A stretch of 52,610 nucleotides of DNA, taken from contig CALEDJ010000030.1 of the NCBI GenBank assembly GCA_937951485.1, positions 1 through 52,610 on the forward strand, in the 5' to 3' direction. The DNA comes from an uncultured bacterium. GTDB lineage: Bacteria > Hydrogenedentota > Hydrogenedentia > Hydrogenedentales > CAILVY01. Under the pieces are notes generated by a model that was not told where the DNA came from, did not search any database, and saw only the letters and a program-made list of their open reading frames with translations. Position 1 is the first letter of the stretch; the number at the start of each line of letters is the position of its first letter. Below are positions 8,937 to 17,261 of the stretch, piece by piece. The position numbers and the translations under genes were made by a program.

Positions 8937-9006
8937 GGCGCGGGCGTCCCGCCTGCATGTTGGCAGACTGAAACTGGTACTCCAGAACCTGGCGCGGGCG
9001 TCCCGC
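8937..9006. repeat. Paired GC-rich intergenic repeat
   Basis: The 16-mer GGCGCGGGCGTCCCGC occurs at 8937-8952 and again at 8991-9006 in the same orientation. Each copy contains the self-complementary core GCGGGCGTCCCGC. The pair fills most of the 88-bp gap between the convergent yjbQ and pfkB-family genes. It resembles a dispersed intergenic repeat and might act as a transcript end; there is no T-tract. Confidence 0.5.
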
Positions 9007-9020
9007 TTCAAGGTGTGTGA

Positions 9021-9923
9021 TCAAAAACTGGTCAGCGCCTTGAAAGCCGCGTAGCGCTGGGCGATCTGGTCGGCATCCACTTCAATGAGGCGGTCGGGGC
9101 CGAAGGCTTCACAGGTGAAAGACGCCAGCACGCTGCCGTAGACGACGGCGCGTTTGAGCGCGTCGAAATCCACACTTTCACAGGTCGCGAGATAGCCCAT
9201 GAATCCACCGGCGAAACTGTCGCCGGCGCCGGTCGGGTCTGCCACCGACTCAAGTGGCAGCGCCGGAATGGCGAAGACCTGATCAGCCTCCTGCCCGAAG
9301 AGCAGGCAGCCATGCTCGCCCTTCTTGATCACGACAATGCCCGGCCCCATGGCGCGAATCAGGTCCGCCGCCTGACGCAGATCATGGACGCCGGAGAGCA
9401 TGCGCGCTTCCGAATCGTTGACAAAAATCGCGTCCACCCGTTTGAGTACATCCTGGAGGTCATCCGGAGTGGTGTTGATCCAGAGGTTCATGGTGTCCAC
9501 CCCGGCGAATCGGCGCCTGCTTTGTTCAAGGACTTCGCGCTGCAAGGAGGGATGGATGTTGCCGAGGAAGAGAAACGCGGCTTCCCGGGCCGCTTGCGGC
9601 AGTTTGGGATGGAAATCCGCGAATACATTGAGTTGTGTGTCCAGCGTGTCACGTTCATTGATATCGTCGTGATAACGTCCCGTCCACCGGAAAGTCTTTC
9701 CCGGCGCGCGTTCCAGGCCGTCGGTGTTGATTTGCTTCGATTCCAGCAGGCGCACATGGCGTTCGGGAAAATCATCGCCGATGATGCCGACGAGGTGCAC
9801 GGGACAGAAATTCGCCGCGGCAAGCGAAAAATAGACGGCAGCCCCGCCGAGACCCTCAATGTTCTTCCCCGAAGGCGTTTCAACCGTATCCAATGCGACG
9901 GAGCCGACAACGGTAATGCTCAT
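9021..9923 (-). CDS. PfkB-family carbohydrate kinase
   Basis: This is a 300-residue ribokinase-like sugar or nucleoside kinase. The N-terminus has the family GG motif (GLGGAAVYFSLAAA). The C-terminus has the active-site motif DPTGAGDSFAGGF, with the catalytic Asp. FVNDSEARML is the conserved middle segment. The length is normal and the motifs are intact. It follows the NtrC-type gene by 61 bp on the same strand and may be the last gene of that operon. The substrate is not identifiable. Confidence 0.9.
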   Translation of the reverse strand: MSITVVGSVALDTVETPSGKNIEGLGGAAVYFSLAAANFCPVHLVGIIGDDFPERHVRLLESKQINTDGLERAPGKTFRWTGRYHDDINERDTLDTQLNVFADFHPKLPQAAREAAFLFLGNIHPSLQREVLEQSRRRFAGVDTMNLWINTTPDDLQDVLKRVDAIFVNDSEARMLSGVHDLRQAADLIRAMGPGIVVIKKGEHGCLLFGQEADQVFAIPALPLESVADPTGAGDSFAGGFMGYLATCESVDFDALKRAVVYGSVLASFTCEAFGPDRLIEVDADQIAQRYAAFKALTSF

Positions 9924-9984
9924 TGGCGCTTTCCTCTCGAATTGTTGCGAAGGCGGTTCCTGTTATTGTGCACCGCGGACCGTG

Positions 9985-11373
9985 TCAACTGGCCAGAGAA
10001 TGCGTCTCCTCCGGCGGGATGATGCCAAGTTGGTCCATCTTGTACTTCAATATGCGGCGCGTGGTGCCGAGGGCTTCAGCGGCGCGAGACTGTACATAGT
10101 TGCAGCGTTCCAGCGCGGTGAGGATCATGTGGCGCTCCAGGCGGCGCGTGGCCTCTTCCAGCGAGAGGCCTTCGCAGTCGTCCCATGCGCTGGTGCTTTT
10201 TTCCGGGGAGGCGCCGGGAATGATACCGTCCAGATGCTCCGGCAGGATGCGGCGCTCGGCGCCGTGGCAGACCAACAGCCGCTCCACGACATTTTCCAGT
10301 TCGCGAACATTACCGGGCCACGGATAGTTCATGAACCGGGCCATCGCGGCGGGGGCGAACTCGCCCACACGGGCATTCACCCTCGGCCCATGCATGGCGA
10401 CAAAATGCGCCGCCAGCAGCGGAATATCCTCGCGACGGGCGCGCAAGGGCGGCAATTCAATGGGAAACACATTGATTCGGTAGAACAAATCCTGACGGAA
10501 CGTGCCTTCGGCGATGGATTTCTTGAAATCACGATTGCTGGCGCAGATGAAACGCACGTCCACCTCGACCAGTTTGGCGCCGCCGACGGGATAGAAACGA
10601 CCGTCTTCCAGCACACGCAGGAGCGCCGCCTGCGCGCCCATTGGCATTTCGCCGATTTCGTCGAGGAAAAGCGTTCCCCCGTCGGCGATTTGCATTTTAC
10701 CCATTCTCGCCTCGATGGCGCCCGTGAAGGCCCCTTTTACGTGGCCAAAGAGTTCGCTCTCCACCAGACTCGGCGGAATGGCGCAGCAGGACAGCGGCAC
10801 GAAAGGAGCATCTTTCCTGCGTCCTCCGTAGTGAATGGCGCGCGCCAGCAAGTCCTTGCCCGTCCCCGTTTCGCCGAGGATCAGCACTGTGCTGTCCACC
10901 TGCATGGCCTGGCGCGCCAGCGCCAGGGCGCGCCGGATGACCGGAGATTCGCCGACGATCTGATCAAATCCGCTTGATTCCAGTTCGCGCAACGCGCCCA
11001 GTTCGCGTTTCTCACGGACTTCCGCCAGGGTCCGGTCAACCAGAGAAAGCAGGTCTTCCACGTCAAACGGCTTGATGACGAATTCGCGTGCGCCGCATTT
11101 GATTGCCTTGACGGCGGCGGCGACGGAATTGGATGCGGTGACGACAATCACCGGGGCGGATTCGCCCCGTTCCTGCATCAGCGCGAGCAGTTCCAGGCCG
11201 TGCATGTCCGGCATGGCGAGGTCAAGCAGAATCAGGTCCACATGGCGTTCATTCAAGATGCGCAGCGCGTCGCGGCCGCTGTCCGCGAGCAGCACGCGAT
11301 ACCATCCGCCAAGAATCATGCGGTAGGATTCGCGCACGCTGAATTCATCATCAATCGCCAGTATTGTCTGCAT
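9985..11373 (-). CDS. NtrC-type sigma54-dependent response regulator
   Basis: This 462-residue protein has all three NtrC parts. The receiver (1-120) has Asp8/Asp9, phospho-acceptor Asp51 in [10 protein letters not shown], and the conserved Lys in FVIKPFD. The AAA+ domain has [11 protein letters not shown] (Walker A), the sigma54-contact loop GAFTGA and [13 protein letters not shown] (Walker B). A Fis-type helix-turn-helix ends the protein ([16 protein letters not shown]). The reading frame overlaps the upstream kinase-like gene by 23 bp, so the two are coupled. It should activate -24/-12 promoters when phosphorylated; I found no clear -24/-12 site in the window. Confidence 0.95.
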   Translation of the reverse strand: MQTILAIDDEFSVRESYRMILGGWYRVLLADSGRDALRILNERHVDLILLDLAMPDMHGLELLALMQERGESAPVIVVTASNSVAAAVKAIKCGAREFVIKPFDVEDLLSLVDRTLAEVREKRELGALRELESSGFDQIVGESPVIRRALALARQAMQVDSTVLILGETGTGKDLLARAIHYGGRRKDAPFVPLSCCAIPPSLVESELFGHVKGAFTGAIEARMGKMQIADGGTLFLDEIGEMPMGAQAALLRVLEDGRFYPVGGAKLVEVDVRFICASNRDFKKSIAEGTFRQDLFYRINVFPIELPPLRARREDIPLLAAHFVAMHGPRVNARVGEFAPAAMARFMNYPWPGNVRELENVVERLLVCHGAERRILPEHLDGIIPGASPEKSTSAWDDCEGLSLEEATRRLERHMILTALERCNYVQSRAAEALGTTRRILKYKMDQLGIIPPEETHSLAS

Positions 11374-13300
11374 GTTCCGCTCCTTTGGCGTTGGCCGAAG
11401 GTCCCTGTTCCACGGAAGGCAGGCGCATCGTGAAATAAGCGTTCCCCTCGGCGTTCGCCGCCAGTTTCAACTCGCCGTGATGTTCCCGCAGAATGCGCCG
11501 TGCGATGGGCAGGCCCAAGCCCATGCCCCGCTCCCGGCTGCTGTAGAAGGGGAGGAAGACCAGCGATTCGTCCTGTTCGGGGATGCCCGGGCCGGAATCG
11601 GCCACACGGATTTCCGCATGGCCGTTTTCTTTGCAGGTGGTCACGGTGATCTTGCCGCCCGAAGGTGTGGCGTCAATGGAATTCTGCACCACATTGCGCA
11701 ACGCTTCCGAAAAATATTCGGGATCGATTTCCGCCTCGGTCTGCTCCGCCCCCCACTTGGTTTCCAATGCGATGGATTTAGCGGCAAGTTCCGCCTCAAA
11801 CGATTTCAGAATATTGCGCACCGTGTCGTTTACGTTGCAGCGCCGCAGGGTGAGTTGCGGATTCCTGGAAAACTCAAACAGCGTTTCCACCACGCGGTTG
11901 ATGCGTTCTATCTCCTTTTGGACAACGTCGCTGAACGCCTCCCGAAAATCCTCGGAATCGTACTTGCGCGGCAACAGTTGCGCGAAGGTGTTGATCGCCA
12001 CCATGGGGTTCTTGATTTCCTGTGCCACCCGTGCGGACAGATACTCCCAGAAGGGGCTGTTGGCGATGTCCTCCGAAGCGGTGTACGGTTCCGCCGCTTC
12101 GGTGAAGTGCACCACCACCCCGCCGCCGCGCATGGGGGCGGCGTACAATTCCAAATCCTTCTTCACGGCCGGGTCCCGGATGATTTGCCGCCGCCGGGGT
12201 GCGTTTTCTTCCATGGCGCGCAGGGCTACGTCGGCGAAGGCGGACCCCAGTTTCTGCACGCTCCTGCCCTTCATGTCCGCCGCGCGGATTTCAAGAAGCC
12301 GTTCTGCGGCCGGGTTCATCATGCCGATGCTGCGATCCGGCAGGACAGTGACCACGCCCGCCTCGAGATGCGCAATCGTCTCATCGAGTTCGCACCGTAA
12401 TCCTGTGTCGGCCATCCGAATGGCCGCCCGTTCAAAAGCCATCGAAGTGGCGCGCGCCACCAGTGTCAGCAATTCCCTTTCTTCACGGGAATAGTCCGTC
12501 CCGCAGGCTTTTTCACCCAGCACCACGGCTCCGAAGACCCGGCCCTGGCGCAGCAACGGGGCGGCCAGACGCCCGTGAAGCACTTGCAGTTCCTTCAGCG
12601 CTTCGGGGCGGCCTTGTATGCCGTCGCGATCAATGAGGCTGGCGTGTTCGTCAAAGCAACGCATCAGGCCGACCCCATAACTGAGTTGAATCTGCTGGGT
12701 GATTGAATCCGAAAGCCCCGAACTGGCCGCCACCCGCACCGCGCCCTCCCGGTCCAGCAACACGGCGCAACGTACCGCATCAAAGATGTCTGCCGCGGAT
12801 TCCGCCAGGCTTTCGCTCAAGCGGACCGGATCGTCGCAATACATCGCGGCGCGGCTGAGCCAACGCAAGGCCATCCGGTGCTGATTCAACGCTCCCTGTT
12901 CAGGGAGGGGCGCGCCAGGCTCCTGCATGGGCGGACGAGCAATGTTTCCGCCGCGGGCGCACAGAACCTCGATCGTTTCACGCAGTTTATCGCACGAGAA
13001 CGGCTTTATCAGCAATGCGTCCGCACCGGCCCGGATCAGTCCCGCCTGGGTGACCGAATCGCCCCGGCCGGATAAAGCGACCACGGGGGTGGTCGGGGCG
13101 ATTGCCTTCACCTGCGCCAGCGCCTGAGCGCCCAGATTGGGGGCGTCATCCACCAGGATCACGTCTGCCTGGATTGAAACCAGACGCCGACCCGCGCCAT
13201 CCACCGTCGGCTCGAAGATCAGCAAATCCGACTCGGACAGTGCCGCCCGCAACGTTTCACAAAGCGCCTGATTCGAGGCTATCACCATGATCACGTTCAT
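11351..13300 (-). CDS. Receiver-GAF-PAS-kinase-like protein lacking the phospho-acceptor His
   Basis: The protein has 649 residues. Its N-terminal receiver-like domain (1-115) has Asp51/Asp52 and Lys99 but an unusual VDDAPNLG loop. A GAF domain (about 140-295) and a PAS-like segment (about 300-400) follow. The HisKA region reads LSARVAQEIKNPM, so the H-box His is Gln427 (codon CAG). The ATP-binding part looks intact: NVVQNSIDA (N-box), DSGPGIPE (G1) and GMGLGLPIARRI (G2). I infer either a pseudokinase working with the 838-residue kinase encoded upstream, or a phosphatase. It overlaps that gene by 4 bp and the NtrC gene by 23 bp. Confidence 0.9.
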   Translation of the reverse strand: MNVIMVIASNQALCETLRAALSESDLLIFEPTVDGAGRRLVSIQADVILVDDAPNLGAQALAQVKAIAPTTPVVALSGRGDSVTQAGLIRAGADALLIKPFSCDKLRETIEVLCARGGNIARPPMQEPGAPLPEQGALNQHRMALRWLSRAAMYCDDPVRLSESLAESAADIFDAVRCAVLLDREGAVRVAASSGLSDSITQQIQLSYGVGLMRCFDEHASLIDRDGIQGRPEALKELQVLHGRLAAPLLRQGRVFGAVVLGEKACGTDYSREERELLTLVARATSMAFERAAIRMADTGLRCELDETIAHLEAGVVTVLPDRSIGMMNPAAERLLEIRAADMKGRSVQKLGSAFADVALRAMEENAPRRRQIIRDPAVKKDLELYAAPMRGGGVVVHFTEAAEPYTASEDIANSPFWEYLSARVAQEIKNPMVAINTFAQLLPRKYDSEDFREAFSDVVQKEIERINRVVETLFEFSRNPQLTLRRCNVNDTVRNILKSFEAELAAKSIALETKWGAEQTEAEIDPEYFSEALRNVVQNSIDATPSGGKITVTTCKENGHAEIRVADSGPGIPEQDESLVFLPFYSSRERGMGLGLPIARRILREHHGELKLAANAEGNAYFTMRLPSVEQGPSANAKGAEHADNTGD

Positions 13301-15813
13301 GTGCTGACCCTTTCAACGGCCTCTGTATGCGGCATCAGGGGAAGGGTGACCGTAACGGTCGTCCCCACATTTACCACGCTGCTCACGTCAATTTCTCCGC
13401 CATGTTCCATCACGATGCCATGAACGACGGACAGGCCGAGGCCGCTCCCGTCCGTCTTGGTCGTGAAGAAAGGCATGAACAGTTGATCCATGTCTTCGGC
13501 GCGAATGCCGCAGCCCGTATCCGCCACGACGACGCGCACACAGGGCGCATCAAAAAGCGCTGCCTTGCCTTTGCGCGCCAGATGTGTCCGCACGTAGTCC
13601 ATTCTGATGCTCAGACGTCGCTGCGCGGCGCCTTCCATCGCGGTGATGGCGTTCAACACCAGATTGAGAAAAACCTGGTGTAAATGCTGTTCATCACCAT
13701 GGACCGGGTGATAGATGTCAGGGAAATCGGTAAAGACTTCCACTTGAGCCTTCTTGATCTGGTTGTCCGTCAGGGCGAGCACCTCCTGGATGATGCGACG
13801 CAGGTCGTGCGGCGCGAATCGCACGGGCTTCGGTCGGGCAAAATCAAGCAGCCGGGAAACGATGGTGTCAATACGCTGCACTTCCGGCGGCACCACCTCG
13901 TTGAATGTCCTGCGGAAATCCGCATCTTCAAAACGGTGCGGCAGCAATTGCGTGAACGTCTTGATGGATTGCAGCGGGTTCTTGATTTCATGGGCCATGC
14001 CCGCAGCCATGATGCCGATAGCACTCAGACGCTCTGCGCGCTGCATGTTGGATTCGAGCCGCTTGATTTGCGTCATGTTGTAGATGAGCACCGTGGCGCC
14101 GCGCAGTTCGTCTTCGGGGGCGTCAAAGTAGGATGACGCCATCGCCACGGGTATGTTTTCGCCGTCGGGGCCGGTGATGACGGTTTCCACATCGCCGATG
14201 CTCCGCCGTTCTCGCAGCGTGTATCGGAGCAATTCGGCGGTCTTCGGTTCCAACGCATCCACGGTCATGCCCGGCCGGATATTTCCGAGCATCTCCTTCG
14301 CCTCTTCATTCACCGTGGTGATGACGCCCGCATTGTCCACGGCCACCACGCCGCCCCGCATGCTGCTCATGATGCGCTCCAGGTGCAGATTCACTTCTTT
14401 GAGTTTGCGGTAGAGGCGGGCGTTCTCAATGGCGGTGGCGAGCGCCGCCGCTATCGTGGCGAAAACTTCCACGTCTTCGTGAATGTAGATGTCATGGGTG
14501 TTTTTCTCACCCACCACAATCATTCCGAGCACGCCGGCGGTGGTTTTCAGCGGCGCCACCAGCCATGCGTCCATCTCCGCCAGATGCTTCGCGAGGCGCA
14601 TGCTGTCGCGGGTGGGGCGTCCGTGAACGATTTCCTCCAGCACCAGCGGCTCAGGGTGCTTTTCCAGATACCGCAGCAGAAAATCCAGATTGATGTCGCG
14701 CTTGCCGATTTCCTCCGGACGGGTCGAGTACTCCGTCATCAGCACGCCGGGTTCCTTTTCGCTTGCCAGCAATACCCGCACATTGCGCGCGCCAATCGTA
14801 TGACGGATGTCCTCGATGGTCCGCTCGAGCAGTTGGTCCAATTGGACGAAACGCGCCGCGTTGCGGCTGATGCGTTCAATGAACGCCTTGGAGTCGTAGC
14901 GCCGGTGAAGCACCACCCGGTCCAACAACAACTGCACCCGTTCCTTCAGGGGCTGAATGACCAGCACTACCACCAGCGCGGCCAAGGCAGTGGTGATCAA
15001 ATTCCCGCCACGCCCCCCCGTGCTGACAAACCAGTGCATCCCGGAGACCACCACGAGGAAGGTCGCAATAACGAATCCCGTTACGACTGCATAGACCGTC
15101 GTTCGGGAGAATATCACCCAGATGTCCAGCAGATGGTAGCGCAGCATCGAATACGCCAGACCGGCCACCATCAACATGACAAAACATGGACCGTATACCT
15201 CGAGCGTTCCCAATCGCAGCGCGGGCGCCAACACGTTGGTGGACAAAGCCAATAGAGAGACAACCAGAAAATTTGTCAGGACATGCTCTATTTGTCGCCG
15301 TTGGATGCCGATGGACTGGCGAACCTTCCGGATCAGATTTGAGAGCGAGAATACCAGCGCAACTCCCGCAACCACGCCGTACCCGAAAAAAATGGGACCA
15401 TAGCGCACCAGGGGGGGATGGTCGGCAAAAAGTTCTACATGATCAATGTACCAGGGCGAAAAAGCCCCAAGGGAGAGAAACACGGCGCCGCCGTACAAAA
15501 AGCGCAAGACCCAGCGATTGCCTTCAAAACGCTGATAAGGGAAAATGACGATGAAATGGTAGAACACCGCCGGCAGGAAACTGGCCACCACGAAAGTCAT
15601 TCTTATCCAGAAGGACGCCATGAGGGGGGAGTGACTGTGAATAACGGCCAGCACCCCAAGCGCCCAGAGCGACAGATTCGCTGTCAACAGGGCGAAACGA
15701 CGATGCGTCCGACGCCACGGATTGCTGAAAAACACCGCGCCTCCCAGCAATGCGCTGGACAGCGCCGACAACAGGATCAGCGTCGTGGCCAATAGGGGAT
15801 TGGGCTGCATCAT
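13297..15813 (-). CDS. Membrane sensor histidine kinase (7TM-GAF-PAS-HisKA)
   Basis: The protein has 838 residues. Eight or so hydrophobic segments lie within residues 5-290. A GAF domain (about 310-465) and a PAS domain (about 475-585) follow, then HisKA with phospho-acceptor His608 (GMAHEIKNPLQSIKTF), then an HATPase with NLVLNAI, DTGCGI and GSGLGLSVVHGI. All catalytic boxes are present. The start codon shares a base with the upstream ketosynthase stop (TAATG), so expression is coupled to it. It is the natural phospho-donor for the NtrC regulator two genes downstream. The layout recalls PrsK of exosortase systems, but no exosortase is seen here. Confidence 0.93.
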   Translation of the reverse strand: MMQPNPLLATTLILLSALSSALLGGAVFFSNPWRRTHRRFALLTANLSLWALGVLAVIHSHSPLMASFWIRMTFVVASFLPAVFYHFIVIFPYQRFEGNRWVLRFLYGGAVFLSLGAFSPWYIDHVELFADHPPLVRYGPIFFGYGVVAGVALVFSLSNLIRKVRQSIGIQRRQIEHVLTNFLVVSLLALSTNVLAPALRLGTLEVYGPCFVMLMVAGLAYSMLRYHLLDIWVIFSRTTVYAVVTGFVIATFLVVVSGMHWFVSTGGRGGNLITTALAALVVVLVIQPLKERVQLLLDRVVLHRRYDSKAFIERISRNAARFVQLDQLLERTIEDIRHTIGARNVRVLLASEKEPGVLMTEYSTRPEEIGKRDINLDFLLRYLEKHPEPLVLEEIVHGRPTRDSMRLAKHLAEMDAWLVAPLKTTAGVLGMIVVGEKNTHDIYIHEDVEVFATIAAALATAIENARLYRKLKEVNLHLERIMSSMRGGVVAVDNAGVITTVNEEAKEMLGNIRPGMTVDALEPKTAELLRYTLRERRSIGDVETVITGPDGENIPVAMASSYFDAPEDELRGATVLIYNMTQIKRLESNMQRAERLSAIGIMAAGMAHEIKNPLQSIKTFTQLLPHRFEDADFRRTFNEVVPPEVQRIDTIVSRLLDFARPKPVRFAPHDLRRIIQEVLALTDNQIKKAQVEVFTDFPDIYHPVHGDEQHLHQVFLNLVLNAITAMEGAAQRRLSIRMDYVRTHLARKGKAALFDAPCVRVVVADTGCGIRAEDMDQLFMPFFTTKTDGSGLGLSVVHGIVMEHGGEIDVSSVVNVGTTVTVTLPLMPHTEAVERVST

Positions 15814-17057
15814 TATGCCACTCTCTTCAGTACCGTCGCGCTGTGGGTGCCGCCGAAACTGACCGCCACCACCAGCGCGGCGTGAATATCGTTTTTTCTG
15901 GCCTGTTTGGGCACGAAGTCCAAATCACATTCCGGATCGGGATCATCCAGGTTGATGGTGGGCGGCACCACGCCTTCGTGCAGCGCCATTGTCGCGGCCG
16001 TCACGCCAAAAAGACCGCCCGCCGCATAGGATTGACCGATCATGGATTTCACCGCCGATACCGGGGCGCGATAGGCATGAGCGCCAAGCACGCGCTTGAA
16101 AGCGTTTGTTTCACAGCGGTCATAAGTTTCCAGCGAAACCCCGTGCGCCTGAATATGATCAATGTCCTGCGGGAGCGTACCCGCCTCAGACAGGGACGCC
16201 TGAATCGCCCGCGCCAGCGCCGTCCCTTCCTTCTCCAGGATCAGGGGATTGCCGCCTTCCGATGCTGAACCATTCCCGGACACCTCCGCAAGAATCCGCG
16301 CGCCGCGCGCGCGGGCGTAATCGGCGCGCTCAAGCACCATCATGCACGCGCCTTCGCTCAGCACGATGCCGTCGCGATGACGGTCGAACGGCCGCATCGC
16401 TTTTTCCGGTTCATCATTGCGTTTGGACAGGATTCCCAGCGAGCAGGCCGTCACAAAAGACGCCAGGAATATCGGCGACTCCGTCGCGCCCACCACCGCG
16501 GCGTCCGCCCGGCCCATCCTGATCTGGTTGCACCCCCAGGCCAGCACATCCAAACCCGTTGCGCAGCCGCTGGCGATCGTGATGGCCGGGCCTTGTATGC
16601 CGATGTCAATCCCCACATGAACCGTGGCCGAATGGCCGGAAAACGCCGATGAGGCGAATTTGCTCACTTTCTTGAAGCCGCCGGATTTGTACGCTTCCAC
16701 GTAACCTTCCCATGCCTCGTCGGGGTTGCCCACACTGGTGCCGACTGCGACTGCGATGCGTTCCGGCCGGTATCCCGCCGTCGGCAGTTCGGCATCCTGA
16801 ACCGCCAAACGCGAGGCGGCCACGGCTTGATGCACATGCCGGTGCCAATGCTTCACGATGCTCTTTTTCATGAAGTCTTCCGGGCGGAAATCGCGAAGTT
16901 CCCCTGCAATCTGACAGGGCAATGCAGATACATCAAAGCGCTCTACCCGGCCAATGCCCGAACGTCCCGCTTTGATCGCATCCCAGAATGCCTCACGCCC
17001 CATGCCATTGCACGCCATCGCCCCGATTCCCGTAATGACCACCGGTTCCCACTGCAT
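15813..17057 (-). CDS. FabF-like beta-ketoacyl synthase with altered active site
   Basis: This 414-residue thiolase-fold protein aligns with FabF along its length. The nucleophile is Cys165 (ASGCATG), the first His is His305 (QAHGVSLE) and the Lys is Lys337. The second catalytic His, normally in a GHxxGAAG motif (H340 in E. coli FabF), is Gln342 here (KSMIGQSYAAGG, codon CAA). Asn-containing GNGSASEGG replaces the usual acyl-pocket loop. Family knowledge says loss of this His strongly lowers decarboxylative condensation. It lies first in a TAATG-coupled chain with two sensor proteins and not with fatty-acid genes. It may be a specialised condensing enzyme or an acyl sensor; the latter is my inference. 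Confidence 0.9.
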   Translation of the reverse strand: MQWEPVVITGIGAMACNGMGREAFWDAIKAGRSGIGRVERFDVSALPCQIAGELRDFRPEDFMKKSIVKHWHRHVHQAVAASRLAVQDAELPTAGYRPERIAVAVGTSVGNPDEAWEGYVEAYKSGGFKKVSKFASSAFSGHSATVHVGIDIGIQGPAITIASGCATGLDVLAWGCNQIRMGRADAAVVGATESPIFLASFVTACSLGILSKRNDEPEKAMRPFDRHRDGIVLSEGACMMVLERADYARARGARILAEVSGNGSASEGGNPLILEKEGTALARAIQASLSEAGTLPQDIDHIQAHGVSLETYDRCETNAFKRVLGAHAYRAPVSAVKSMIGQSYAAGGLFGVTAATMALHEGVVPPTINLDDPDPECDLDFVPKQARKNDIHAALVVAVSFGGTHSATVLKRVA

Positions 17058-17063
17058 ATCGCT

Positions 17064-17201
17064 CTACTTCCATCGCTGCTGTCCGGTCCTGGCGTCGCCC
17101 CAGATGCGCGCAAGGAACCCGGCAATCACCGAAATCCAACTCCAGCCATGCGTCCAATGCGTCAGCGCCTTGGATATCGAACTGCTCAAAGTCGGATTCA
17201 T
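17064..17201 (-). CDS. Possible 45-residue hydrophobic peptide
   Basis: A 45-codon frame begins MNPTLSSSISKALTHW and contains the aromatic, hydrophobic stretch WSWISVIAGFLARIW, then a basic end. It stops 6 bases before the ketosynthase ATG. GGAGG lies 11 bases before its ATG, slightly far. An overlapping two-codon frame (ATG GTA TGA) lies closer to that site. It might be a small membrane peptide or a leader. No homologue is known to me and the frame could be chance. Confidence 0.35.
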   Translation of the reverse strand: MNPTLSSSISKALTHWTHGWSWISVIAGFLARIWGDARTGQQRWK

Positions 17202-17261
17202 ACCATCACTGACCTCCAGGTAAAAGCCTCGTCAGCCGCACGCACCGCGGCTGCATGGTTC

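Noticed and set aside
9985-15813. PrsK/PrsR exosortase regulatory pair
   Set aside because: The kinase layout is similar, but no exosortase or PEP-CTERM gene is in the window.
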